A DNA stretch of 13,429 nucleotides, from NCBI GenBank assembly GCA_913009765.1, contig CAJVYT010000073.1, forward strand, positions 1-13,429, in the 5' to 3' direction. This stretch comes from an uncultured candidate division Zixibacteria bacterium (lineage in GTDB: Bacteria > Zixibacteria > MSB-5A5 > GN15 > FEB-12). Shown one piece after another: positions 7,165 through 13,429 of the stretch. The position numbers were made by a program, and so were the translations under genes. Below the pieces are notes generated by a model. It did no database searches. It saw only the letters and a list, made by a program, of their open reading frames with translations, and had not been told where the DNA came from. How positions within the stretch are numbered: the stretch's first letter is position 1; every line of letters begins with the position of its first letter.

Positions 7165-7199
7165 CAATTTTAAAGCTTTTGTTCATAAGACAGAAATTC

Positions 7200-7541
7200 T
7201 CACACCGCTATTTCTCCGCGTTCTCCGGTACTAATGCGAATAGCTTGTTCGACATTTAAGACATAAATCTTACCGTCTCCACATAAACCGGTATGAGCAG
7301 CTTTTTCGATAGTATTTATGAGACTGTCGACCATGGCATCGGTACAAAAAATTTCAATTTTTGATATCATTAAAAAATCACCGGGATCATCGTTATGATG
7401 CTGATGATCGTCCGATACACACTCTCTGCCAAAACCTTTGACCTCAGTAACACTCATCCCTGTTAGATTCTCCACTTTATGCAGTGCGAGTGTAACTTCT
7501 GACAAACGATGCGACTTAATATAAGCTTTGATTTTTTTCAT
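7200..7541 (-). CDS. PII-like protein with His/Asp-rich T-loop, linked to metal efflux
   Basis: This 113-residue protein has the PII fold signatures: KKIKAYIKSHRLSEVTLAL at 2-20, the B-loop TGLCGDGKIYV at 84-94 and RISTGERGEIAV at 102-113. PII proteins are trimeric sensors that bind nucleotides and act on other proteins through a flexible T-loop. Here the T-loop region (about 37-57) reads CVSDDHQHHNDDPGD. It has no tyrosine for uridylylation, but three His and several Asp that could bind metal. It therefore belongs to the PII-like group found next to heavy-metal RND genes (called PII-NG in the literature), not to GlnB/GlnK. Its ATG shares one base with the pump gene's TAA (TAATG), so the two are translationally coupled, which suggests it senses metal or nucleotide state to control the pump. 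A CutA-like identity is less likely because of the TGERG and GDGKI motifs. Confidence 0.9.
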   Translation of the reverse strand: MKKIKAYIKSHRLSEVTLALHKVENLTGMSVTEVKGFGRECVSDDHQHHNDDPGDFLMISKIEIFCTDAMVDSLINTIEKAAHTGLCGDGKIYVLNVEQAIRISTGERGEIAV

Positions 7542-10500
7542 TATTCTTTTTCCTCATTTATTGATATTACAGCTTTTGCTGGAGCATCTGTAAACCATTT
7601 ATAAATTGCAGGCAGTACCAATAATGTTAAAATTGTCGATGTGATTAATCCACCTACTACTACTGTTGCTAATGGACGTTGCACTTCACTGCCTATTCCA
7701 CTGGAAAAGAGAAGCGGAATCATACCGAGTGCTGCTGCAAGAGCTGTTATAAGCACAGGTCGCAGCCTTAAACAAGCCCCTCTCATTGATGCCTCTTCTA
7801 CTGAGTATCCTTCCCTCACTAACTGATTAAAATATGTTACGAGAACAATTCCATTCAAAAGTGCGATACCGAATAAAGCTATAAAACCAACCGAGGCAGG
7901 AACTGACAAATTCTGTCCGGTTAACCAAAGCCCAACAATACCACCTACTAATGCAAGAGGAAGATTCAGTAATATTAAAAGAGAATTCTTAAGTGAATTA
8001 AAACTTGAGAACAATAGGAAAAAGACAAACAGTAGAGTAATTGGAATTACTATTGCCAACCTTTTGTTTGCTTCCTGCTGAAGTCGGAACTGTCCACCCC
8101 AAGTAGTGTAATAACCTGTCGGCAATTCAACATTCTGTGCTATCGCTTTTTTGGCATCTTTAACAAATGATGTTATATCACGACCGTTAACATTACACTG
8201 AATTGTAATAAACCGTTGATTATTTTCACGAGTAATCTGTCTTGGTCCTACAATCTCTTCTATAGTTGCCAGTTCATGCAGCGGAATCCAAATATCATCA
8301 TGCGATTGAACCAAAATTTGTCCAATTTCTTCAGGAGTACTGCGAAACGATTCATTATATCGAACAAGAATATCAAAACGTTTGACTCCTTCAAATATCT
8401 GTCCTGCAATTTCACCACCTACAGCAGCTTGAATTACTTCTTGCACATCGGCAACATTGATTCCATAACGAGCAATTGCCTGTCGGTTTATTTTCATAAG
8501 CAGTTGCGGAGTTCCCGAAATTTGATCAGGTTGCACATCAGCAGCACCGGAAACTTGACCAAGAACCTGTGCTATTTCATCGGCTTTAATTTTTAGCGAA
8601 TCCAAGTTATCACCGAATATTTTTATAGCCAGTTCTGCTCGCACTCCCTCCAAAAGTTCATCAACTGTCATTTGAATAGGTTGTGTAAAATTGGTCAAAA
8701 CACCCGGAATATTACCTATTTGATTGCGAATGTATGTTTGCAGTTCTTCCTGCGAATTGGCAGATTTCCATTCATCTCTTGGTTTGAGCAGAATATACAT
8801 CTCAGCACTATTGACAGGATCTGTATGAGCTCCAACTTCTCCTCGTCCAATCCGAGTAACAACTCCTGTTATATCATCAATCTTCATTAACCGCCGCTCG
8901 ACAATCTGAGTTATACGTGTACTCTCTGTTAATGCAATAGATGGCGACATCGTCATTCGAAGCACTAGAGTACCTTCCTGAAGAGTAGGTGTAAATTCAG
9001 AACCTAATTTAGGGTAAATAAAAGCCCCTACCACTATTAACGAAAAAGCAATAATAAGGGCAACAAAACGTCGAGCTATTAAGAATTTCAATATCGGTCT
9101 ATATGGAATGAGCAGCCATCTGATAAGTCCTTTTTCACCTGTTTCAGAATTATTATCATTTGATGTATGTTGCAGATTTTTTGGACGCCGCATAAAAAGC
9201 GAAGAAAGAGCCGGAACAATAAACAGGGCAAACAACAAAGATCCCAACATAGCTAAAGCTACTGTATATGCTAACGGCTTGAAAGTTTTCCCCTCCACTC
9301 CCGAAAGAGTAAACAGGGGAAGAAATACAACAATAATAATGAATATTGCAAAAACAATCGGTCTTCCCACTTCTTTACAGGCACGAGCAACAATGTGAAT
9401 GCGGGATTCGGATGGGTCAGAGCTATGCAGTAGTCTTTCAGTATTTTCAACCATGACTACAGCACCATCAACAAGCATACCGATCGCAATTGCTAAACCA
9501 CCAAAAGACATTAAATTGGCAGAGATACCAAACTGCTTCATCCCTATAAAAGCAAAAAGAACTGAAAATGGAATTGAAATTGCTGCTACGAGGCTTGGTC
9601 GAAAACTTCCTAAAAAGATCACGAGAATTATAATAACAAGAATCATACCCTCAAGAAGAGCATTTGTTACGGTTTTAACACAAGCGGCAACAAGAGTTTT
9701 CTGCTCGTAATATGGAACGAGTTTGATTCCTTCAGGAAGAAGTTTGTTAATCTCCACCATTTTGGATTCCACTGCCTCAATAACGGTTGAAGAGTTTGCA
9801 CCAAACAGTTTTACAACCATTCCTGAAACAACTTCACTAATACCGTTATAGGTTTGAACACCTCGACGTATGGCTCCACCTATTTCAATATCAGCTATCT
9901 GACTCAAAAAGATAGGAGTACCATTTTCAGATTTAATTACAATATTTTCAAGATCTTCTATCGTATAAGCAAGTCCGACTGAACGCACTATAAGTTCTTC
10001 AGCATCACGTTCAATAAACTGTGCCCCGACGTTTAGATTATTTGCACGTATCTTCTCTATAATATCTGACAAAGATATATTATAGCGAAGAAGTCCTTCA
10101 GGGTTGATATTAATTTGAAACTGTTTCTCATACCCGCCAATCCCCAAAACTTCTGTTACACCGGGAACAGTCTGCAGGTTGAACTTAACCAGCCAATCCT
10201 GAATACTTCTTAATTCTTCTAAACTATAAGTACCTGTCTCATCTTCAAGATAATAGAATAGTATCAAACCCATTCCGGTTGATATTGGACCCATTGACGG
10301 TTCGCCAAATCCCTCAGGGATTTGTTCGCGAGCCTCTTGTAAACGTTCATCAACAAGTCTACGGGCAAAATAGATATCCACTTCATCCTTGAAATATACA
10401 TTTACAACTGAAAGTCCAAAATTTGAAATTGAGCGTATTTTAGATATCCCCGGTAATCCATTCATTGCAGCTTCCACCGGATAAGTAATATACTGTTCAA

Positions 10501-10681
10501 TTTCCTCAGGAGCTAACCCTTCGGTAATTGTAAATACCTGTACAAGATTAGGGGAAACATCAGGAAACGCATCTACCGGTAATTGATTATAGCTGAATAA
10601 TCCCCCAGCCATAATCATAAGACCAAACACCAAAAAGAGTAGACGATTCCTTAAAGAGAGCTTTATAATTTTATCTATCAT
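7541..10681 (-). CDS. Heavy-metal efflux RND pump (CzcA/CusA family), inner-membrane subunit
   Basis: This 1046-residue, full-length HME-RND transporter is proton-driven and exports metal ions from the periplasm or cytoplasm through the adaptor and outer-membrane channel. TM1 is at about 12-32, followed by the family signature LPVDAFPDVSPNLVQV (34-49). The TM4 motif is AIG-MLV-DGA-VVM-VEN (399-413), with D405 and E412 as likely proton-relay residues. The second half repeats the layout: TM7 about 536-556, porter loop QPIQMTVDELLEGVRAEL (667-684) and the last helices 877-1030. QPIQM...GVRAE followed by KIFGDN resembles CzcA (divalent Zn/Co/Cd), while the A-I-G at TM4 replaces the D-F-G of Czc pumps and recalls CusA. 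M576, M578, M628 and M671 lie near the CusA methionine positions. The substrate metal is therefore not settled. It starts 18 nt after the adaptor gene with GGAAAG as ribosome site. Confidence 0.95.
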   Translation of the reverse strand: MIDKIIKLSLRNRLLFLVFGLMIMAGGLFSYNQLPVDAFPDVSPNLVQVFTITEGLAPEEIEQYITYPVEAAMNGLPGISKIRSISNFGLSVVNVYFKDEVDIYFARRLVDERLQEAREQIPEGFGEPSMGPISTGMGLILFYYLEDETGTYSLEELRSIQDWLVKFNLQTVPGVTEVLGIGGYEKQFQININPEGLLRYNISLSDIIEKIRANNLNVGAQFIERDAEELIVRSVGLAYTIEDLENIVIKSENGTPIFLSQIADIEIGGAIRRGVQTYNGISEVVSGMVVKLFGANSSTVIEAVESKMVEINKLLPEGIKLVPYYEQKTLVAACVKTVTNALLEGMILVIIILVIFLGSFRPSLVAAISIPFSVLFAFIGMKQFGISANLMSFGGLAIAIGMLVDGAVVMVENTERLLHSSDPSESRIHIVARACKEVGRPIVFAIFIIIVVFLPLFTLSGVEGKTFKPLAYTVALAMLGSLLFALFIVPALSSLFMRRPKNLQHTSNDNNSETGEKGLIRWLLIPYRPILKFLIARRFVALIIAFSLIVVGAFIYPKLGSEFTPTLQEGTLVLRMTMSPSIALTESTRITQIVERRLMKIDDITGVVTRIGRGEVGAHTDPVNSAEMYILLKPRDEWKSANSQEELQTYIRNQIGNIPGVLTNFTQPIQMTVDELLEGVRAELAIKIFGDNLDSLKIKADEIAQVLGQVSGAADVQPDQISGTPQLLMKINRQAIARYGINVADVQEVIQAAVGGEIAGQIFEGVKRFDILVRYNESFRSTPEEIGQILVQSHDDIWIPLHELATIEEIVGPRQITRENNQRFITIQCNVNGRDITSFVKDAKKAIAQNVELPTGYYTTWGGQFRLQQEANKRLAIVIPITLLFVFFLLFSSFNSLKNSLLILLNLPLALVGGIVGLWLTGQNLSVPASVGFIALFGIALLNGIVLVTYFNQLVREGYSVEEASMRGACLRLRPVLITALAAALGMIPLLFSSGIGSEVQRPLATVVVGGLITSTILTLLVLPAIYKWFTDAPAKAVISINEEKE

Positions 10682-10699
10682 TTTATTTTCTTTCCGCTC

Positions 10700-11659
10700 T
10701 TAATGGCTGTCGCTTAACGAACTTTTTTTAAGTTCAGCCTTAATAGTGAATGCACCTTTGCTGGCATATTTCTGTCCGACAACCAAACCGGAAAGTATTT
10801 CAGCCGAATTTTTATTTACACGCCCTATTTTTACTTTCACCGGTTTAAAGCCTTTAGGAGTGCTAACGAATATCACATCATTACCCTCAAATTTCTGTAA
10901 TGAAGATTTTGGGACAAGAAGTGATACCAATTCCTCGTCTATTACTATTCTACCTTCCACAAATAATCCAGGTCTCCAATCTCTGTTCAAATTAGGAATT
11001 ACAACTCGAGCAGTAGCAGTTCTTGTATGTTCATCAACAATAGGTGATAGGTAAGAGATTACTCCAGTCGCTTCTTTATATTCCTTTCCGGATGAAATAA
11101 TCATCTTCTGTCCCACTTTTACGTAGGGTAAGTGCATTTGATAAATAGAAAAGTTAACCCAAACAGTATCTAAGTCAGTAATAACAAAAGCAGAAACATC
11201 TTCGGTACTTACTTCTCCAATGGTTATATGCTTTTCAATAACAACCCCATCCGAAAGTGATTTTATTTCATAAGGCACCAATCCCTCATTACTCTCTATA
11301 ACTGCCAAAACATCACCGGTTTTTACTTTTTCACCTAAATGTTTATTAACCTTTTTTACCACACCAGGAAATCTCGGAGCGATATGGGCAAGTTTGTCAT
11401 AGTTGACAGCTACTTCACCGGGGACAACAATTTCTTTACGAAAAATCCCAGATGAAGCGGTAGAAAGTTCAATTTCAAACTCATCCAACTCTGATGGAGT
11501 AAGTTGTACAACCTCTCCATGATCCTCATCTCCATCATTATGTTTTGTATCTGCAGTTTGTTCTGATTGATTAACATTATCATGTTCTCCTTCGGCAAAT
11601 AAAGCAACCGGAGTCATAGTTAGAAGAAAGATGCAGATATAAATAAGTAATAATTTCAT
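10700..11659 (-). CDS. Periplasmic adaptor (CzcB/CusB-like) of the RND efflux system, short form
   Basis: This 319-residue membrane-fusion protein has a signal peptide at 1-22 and a His/Asp/Glu-rich N-terminal segment (23-48: GEHD, TKHNDGDEDHGE) that may capture metal. The barrel-sandwich half HIAPRFPGVVKKVNKHLGEK (92-111, GDVLAVIES to 123) is followed after about 10 residues by the second half, YEIKSLSDGVVIEKHITIGE (130-149). No space remains for the alpha-helical hairpin that usually reaches TolC. The beta-barrel domain (VWVNFSIYQMHLPYVKVGQ, 166-184; RTATARVVIPN, 213-223; RPGLFVEGRI, 229-238) and the membrane-proximal domain (250-310) follow. It couples the pump to the outer-membrane channel. 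The gene starts 20 nt after the channel gene, with AAAGGAAA as ribosome site. It is shorter than typical CusB/CzcB (about 380-520 residues), but the reading frame is intact. Confidence 0.92.
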   Translation of the reverse strand: MKLLLIYICIFLLTMTPVALFAEGEHDNVNQSEQTADTKHNDGDEDHGEVVQLTPSELDEFEIELSTASSGIFRKEIVVPGEVAVNYDKLAHIAPRFPGVVKKVNKHLGEKVKTGDVLAVIESNEGLVPYEIKSLSDGVVIEKHITIGEVSTEDVSAFVITDLDTVWVNFSIYQMHLPYVKVGQKMIISSGKEYKEATGVISYLSPIVDEHTRTATARVVIPNLNRDWRPGLFVEGRIVIDEELVSLLVPKSSLQKFEGNDVIFVSTPKGFKPVKVKIGRVNKNSAEILSGLVVGQKYASKGAFTIKAELKKSSLSDSH

Positions 11660-11679
11660 TTCTTTTTCCTTTAATAGTA

Positions 11680-12981
11680 TTATTGGTATATTCTTATGCC
11701 GCTAATTTGTTCAATTGCTAACAACTGTTCATAAATAGCAAAAAGCATATCGTTGTGTTCAAATCGTAAATCAATCAATGAACGTTCAGCTTCCAGAAAA
11801 CTCGTATAGGGAATTCGACCAAGAGAATATGTTTTCTGAATTGTGTTGTAAGCATTTTCAGCTGTCGGCAAAAGTAATGTATCTAATGTCATGTGCTGAT
11901 TTATCAATTCTGTTAATTGTGAAATCGAAGAATTAATGTAAGCTTTCGTTTCTATACGAGTTTTTTCCTGTTCATATTCTTTTGACCGAATTGATGCTTG
12001 GAGAGATGCCCTATCACCTTGATTTTTATTGAAGAGAGGTAAAGGAACTGATATGCCAAAAAGAAACGAGTTAGAGTTGTTAACTTTAATCCGTTTAAAC
12101 CCGCCGCTAAAAGTTACATTAGGCTTTGCTTCTTTGGAGACAAGTTGTTTCTCTGCCCGCACTTTTTTAATATCATAGCTCAGTTGCTGAACATACCTTG
12201 TTGAATCCAGCTGACTGGTTATTTTTTGTAATCTATCTAAAGCACTTTGTAAGTTTGGCTCATTGGCAGAACTAACTGTTATATCTGTTTTTTTACTGTT
12301 CCATAAAGCCGCCAGTTCAATTTGAGAACTACGCAGCTCTTGTTGTACTTTCTGATAATCAAGTTCTAAACGCTGCAGTTCAAGTTGGGCAAGAAGAAAC
12401 TCAGAATGCAACGCTGCCCCCCGGTTCATTCTGAATTCAATGCTCTTTACAATATTTTCAGCAAGTAATACCGATGAATCAGCCAATAATATCTTATTTT
12501 GAGTATAAAAAAGTTTAAAAAATCTTCTTTTCACTTCTAAGTAAAGATCAAATGCCTCGACCATGGTTTCAAATTTGGTTAATTCAATTCCAGCTAATGC
12601 CACATTCTTTCGAGCATTTCTCTGACCGAATATCTCAAACTCTTGTGATAAAGAAATCGATATTTCTGATTCACTAAAACCGGGGGCATCCCAACCTACT
12701 TCTTCAAATTCGGTTGAAAGTTCAGGATTCTGCCAAAGCCCGGCTTGTTTTAATTGATTAACAGCTGCTTCTCTTTTATACACATACGACTTTAACGATG
12801 GGTTATGTACAGAAACTAAATCAACTATTATATCAATCGTCATTACAGACAACGAAGCATCAGATGTAATAACTTTAGAAGTATCAAAGCTATTATTCCA
12901 ACGTTCTCCAGCTTTGATATTTGAAAAAGTCGTCATAAGCAATAATAAAAAGGGCAGTAAAAGGTGTAGGTGTCTTTTCAT
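11680..12981 (-). CDS. TolC-type outer-membrane efflux channel (CzcC/CusC-like)
   Basis: This 433-residue protein has a signal peptide (1-24, MKRHLHLL plus hydrophobic core, ending IKA). It shows the duplicated outer-membrane efflux protein layout. In repeat 1, NPSL at 60-63 is followed by QNPELSTEFEE and SISLSQEFEIFGQR (108-121), then long coiled coils (about 123-220). Repeat 2 begins at about 258, with FLFGISVPLPLFNKNQGD (306-323) and YSLGRIPYTSFLEAERSLID (385-404). The SQEFEIFGQR and PLPLFNKN motifs are typical of the CzcC branch. It forms the trimeric exit duct for metal. It is not a lipoprotein, since no lipobox Cys is present. The start at 12981 has GGAGAA (12988-12993) 6 nt upstream. 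It is the first gene of the operon and lies 20 nt before the adaptor gene. Confidence 0.93.
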   Translation of the reverse strand: MKRHLHLLLPFLLLLMTTFSNIKAGERWNNSFDTSKVITSDASLSVMTIDIIVDLVSVHNPSLKSYVYKREAAVNQLKQAGLWQNPELSTEFEEVGWDAPGFSESEISISLSQEFEIFGQRNARKNVALAGIELTKFETMVEAFDLYLEVKRRFFKLFYTQNKILLADSSVLLAENIVKSIEFRMNRGAALHSEFLLAQLELQRLELDYQKVQQELRSSQIELAALWNSKKTDITVSSANEPNLQSALDRLQKITSQLDSTRYVQQLSYDIKKVRAEKQLVSKEAKPNVTFSGGFKRIKVNNSNSFLFGISVPLPLFNKNQGDRASLQASIRSKEYEQEKTRIETKAYINSSISQLTELINQHMTLDTLLLPTAENAYNTIQKTYSLGRIPYTSFLEAERSLIDLRFEHNDMLFAIYEQLLAIEQISGIRIYQ

Positions 12982-13115
12982 CTACAATTCTCCATAAGTT
13001 AAATTTAAAATTAGATCCACTTTATCAGATTTGTTGTAAAAGTTCAATATGTCTTTCAAGACACTTTCCAGCTAAGCAAACTGCCGGTAACTTGAAAAAC
13101 AACAGCATACAATTT

Positions 13116-13143
13116 ATCATACAGCCCGCCTAAGAGGGGTCAA
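13116..13143 (-). promoter_or_regulatory. Sigma70-like promoter of the metal efflux operon
   Basis: The minus strand has TTGACC (13138-13143, five of six), a 16-nt GC-richer spacer (13122-13137) and TATGAT (13116-13121, five of six). The start point would be near 13109, giving a leader of about 130 nt. A TATAAT at 13236-13241 further upstream lacks a good -35. The spacer is not the 19-20 nt expected of MerR-type (CueR/ZntR) promoters. Confidence 0.45.
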
Positions 13144-13151
13144 AGTATGCT
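13141..13151. repeat. Inverted repeat arm 1 overlapping the -35 box
   Basis: CAAAGTATGCT here is the exact reverse complement of 13286-13296, 134 nt away. It overlaps the predicted -35 hexamer (13138-13143) and could be a regulator half-site. Function is inferred from position only. Confidence 0.5.
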
Positions 13152-13227
13152 TTTACATAAGAAGTTTTTCAACAATCCTATAAAAGGTGAGGTCAAGAGA
13201 TTTTAAGTTGTTTAGAAAGTTAACAAA

Positions 13228-13268
13228 ATCAGCAGATTATAATAGTAGTAGATATTATTGAAGCTGAT
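13228..13268. repeat. Nested interrupted palindrome upstream of the efflux operon
   Basis: ATCAGC (13228-13233) pairs with GCTGAT (13263-13268), and inside it ATAATA (13239-13244) pairs with TATTAT (13253-13258). Unpaired spacers are 5, 8 and 4 nt. It may be an operator, or the end of a transcript from an unseen neighbour. It is AT-rich and may be partly chance. Confidence 0.35.
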
Positions 13269-13285
13269 GGGGCAAAGATGTTTTG

Positions 13286-13296
13286 AGCATACTTTG
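13286..13296. repeat. Inverted repeat arm 2 upstream of the promoter
   Basis: AGCATACTTTG is the reverse complement of 13141-13151. It also forms part of a local dyad, GCAAAG (13272-13277) with CTTTGC (13292-13297), so this site alone resembles an operator. Confidence 0.5.
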
Positions 13297-13306
13297 CAGT
13301 TGATTG

Positions 13307-13372
13307 AGATCGGAAGAGCACACGTCTGAACTCCAGTCACACTGATATATCTCGTATGCCGTCTTCTGCTTG
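13307..13372 (+). other. Illumina TruSeq indexed adapter (contaminant)
   Basis: It starts with AGATCGGAAGAGC and reads through the read-2 primer complement, index ACTGAT with AT, and the P7 complement ending in CTTCTGCTTG. It is the exact reverse complement of 40-105. It is synthetic, so the genomic insert ends at about 13306. Confidence 0.98.
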
Positions 13373-13429
13373 AAAAAAAAAACAAAAACATAAAAGAAAA
13401 AAAAAAAAAATAGAAATAATAAAAAAGAA
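13373..13429. other. A-rich read-through tail after the adapter
   Basis: These 57 nt are almost all A with scattered other bases, directly after the P7 end. This is typical of base calls beyond the end of a short fragment. It is not genomic. Confidence 0.85.

Larger units (their letters stand above)
6621..7199. other. Intergenic region between the two operons
   Basis: No convincing gene is seen in these 579 nt, which are very AT-rich. From high to low coordinates the region holds the terminator of operon A (7125-7164), a tandem TATCCCG x2 (7009-7022), a loose inverted repeat AGCTTTTT/AAAAAGCT (6967-6974 and 6990-6997), the operon B promoter (6887-6914), two leader hairpins (6847-6879) and the ribosome site of the first gene. 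No tRNA-like cloverleaf or riboswitch family was recognised in the leader. Confidence 0.7.
12982..13306. promoter_or_regulatory. Upstream region of the metal efflux operon
   Basis: No gene is seen in these 325 nt. The region holds the ribosome site of the channel gene, a predicted promoter (13116-13143), an 11-bp inverted repeat pair (13141-13151 and 13286-13296) and a nested palindrome (13228-13268). Any regulator gene that controls the operon would lie beyond the contig end. Confidence 0.6.

Noticed and set aside
9399..9710. Plus-strand open frames inside the pump gene (also 7641-7826, 8216-8596, 8672-8890, 9108-9398)
   Set aside because: They lie antisense to a full-length, well-conserved RND pump and show no family features or ribosome sites.
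40..13372. 66-bp perfect terminal inverted repeats, as in a transposon or linear plasmid
   Set aside because: Both arms are Illumina TruSeq adapter with index ACTGAT.

Overview
The window is a single assembled contig from an AT-rich Gram-negative bacterium, bounded by sequencing-adapter sequence. Positions 40-105 and 13307-13372 are perfect reverse complements of each other and match the Illumina TruSeq P7 adapter with index ACTGAT. The T-rich and A-rich tails outside them (1-39, 13373-13429) are read-through, so the genuine insert is about 106-13306. All ten convincing genes lie on the minus strand, so transcription runs from high to low coordinates. Exported proteins with carboxypeptidase-regulatory-like domains, dockerin-like repeats ending in a GPAP-type tail, many TPR proteins and an AT-rich genome suggest a member or candidate phylum of the FCB group (for example a Zixibacteria- or Cloacimonadota-like lineage). 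No rRNA or marker gene is present, so this placement is tentative.

Operon A (13306 down to about 7125) is a heavy-metal efflux operon. It encodes a TolC-type outer-membrane channel, a short periplasmic adaptor that lacks room for an alpha-helical hairpin, a complete CzcA/CusA-type RND pump, and a PII-like protein with a His/Asp-rich T-loop. The last two genes overlap as TAATG. A sigma70-like promoter lies at 13116-13143 and an inverted repeat overlaps its -35 box. A good intrinsic terminator at 7125-7164 closes the operon.

Operon B (about 6914 down to the contig end) starts with a promoter TTGACA-16-TATATT and a leader of about 260 nt carrying two adjacent small hairpins. It encodes a small secreted protein with two dockerin-like repeats, a secreted TPR protein of YbgF style, a membrane protein combining a transglutaminase-like periplasmic domain with a multi-helix membrane domain, a RimK-like ATP-grasp ligase, a membrane-anchored 14-TPR protein, and an exported, possibly beta-barrel, protein cut off by the adapter. 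The genes are separated by -10, +2, -4, +14 and +38 nt, which strongly suggests one transcript.

The ATP-grasp plus transglutaminase-7TM pair belongs to a conserved, poorly characterised set of predicted amidoligase (peptide-tagging) systems. Here it is surrounded by TPR and exported proteins rather than by the RimB-like protease usual in Gammaproteobacteria. This is the most promising candidate for an undescribed system in the window.
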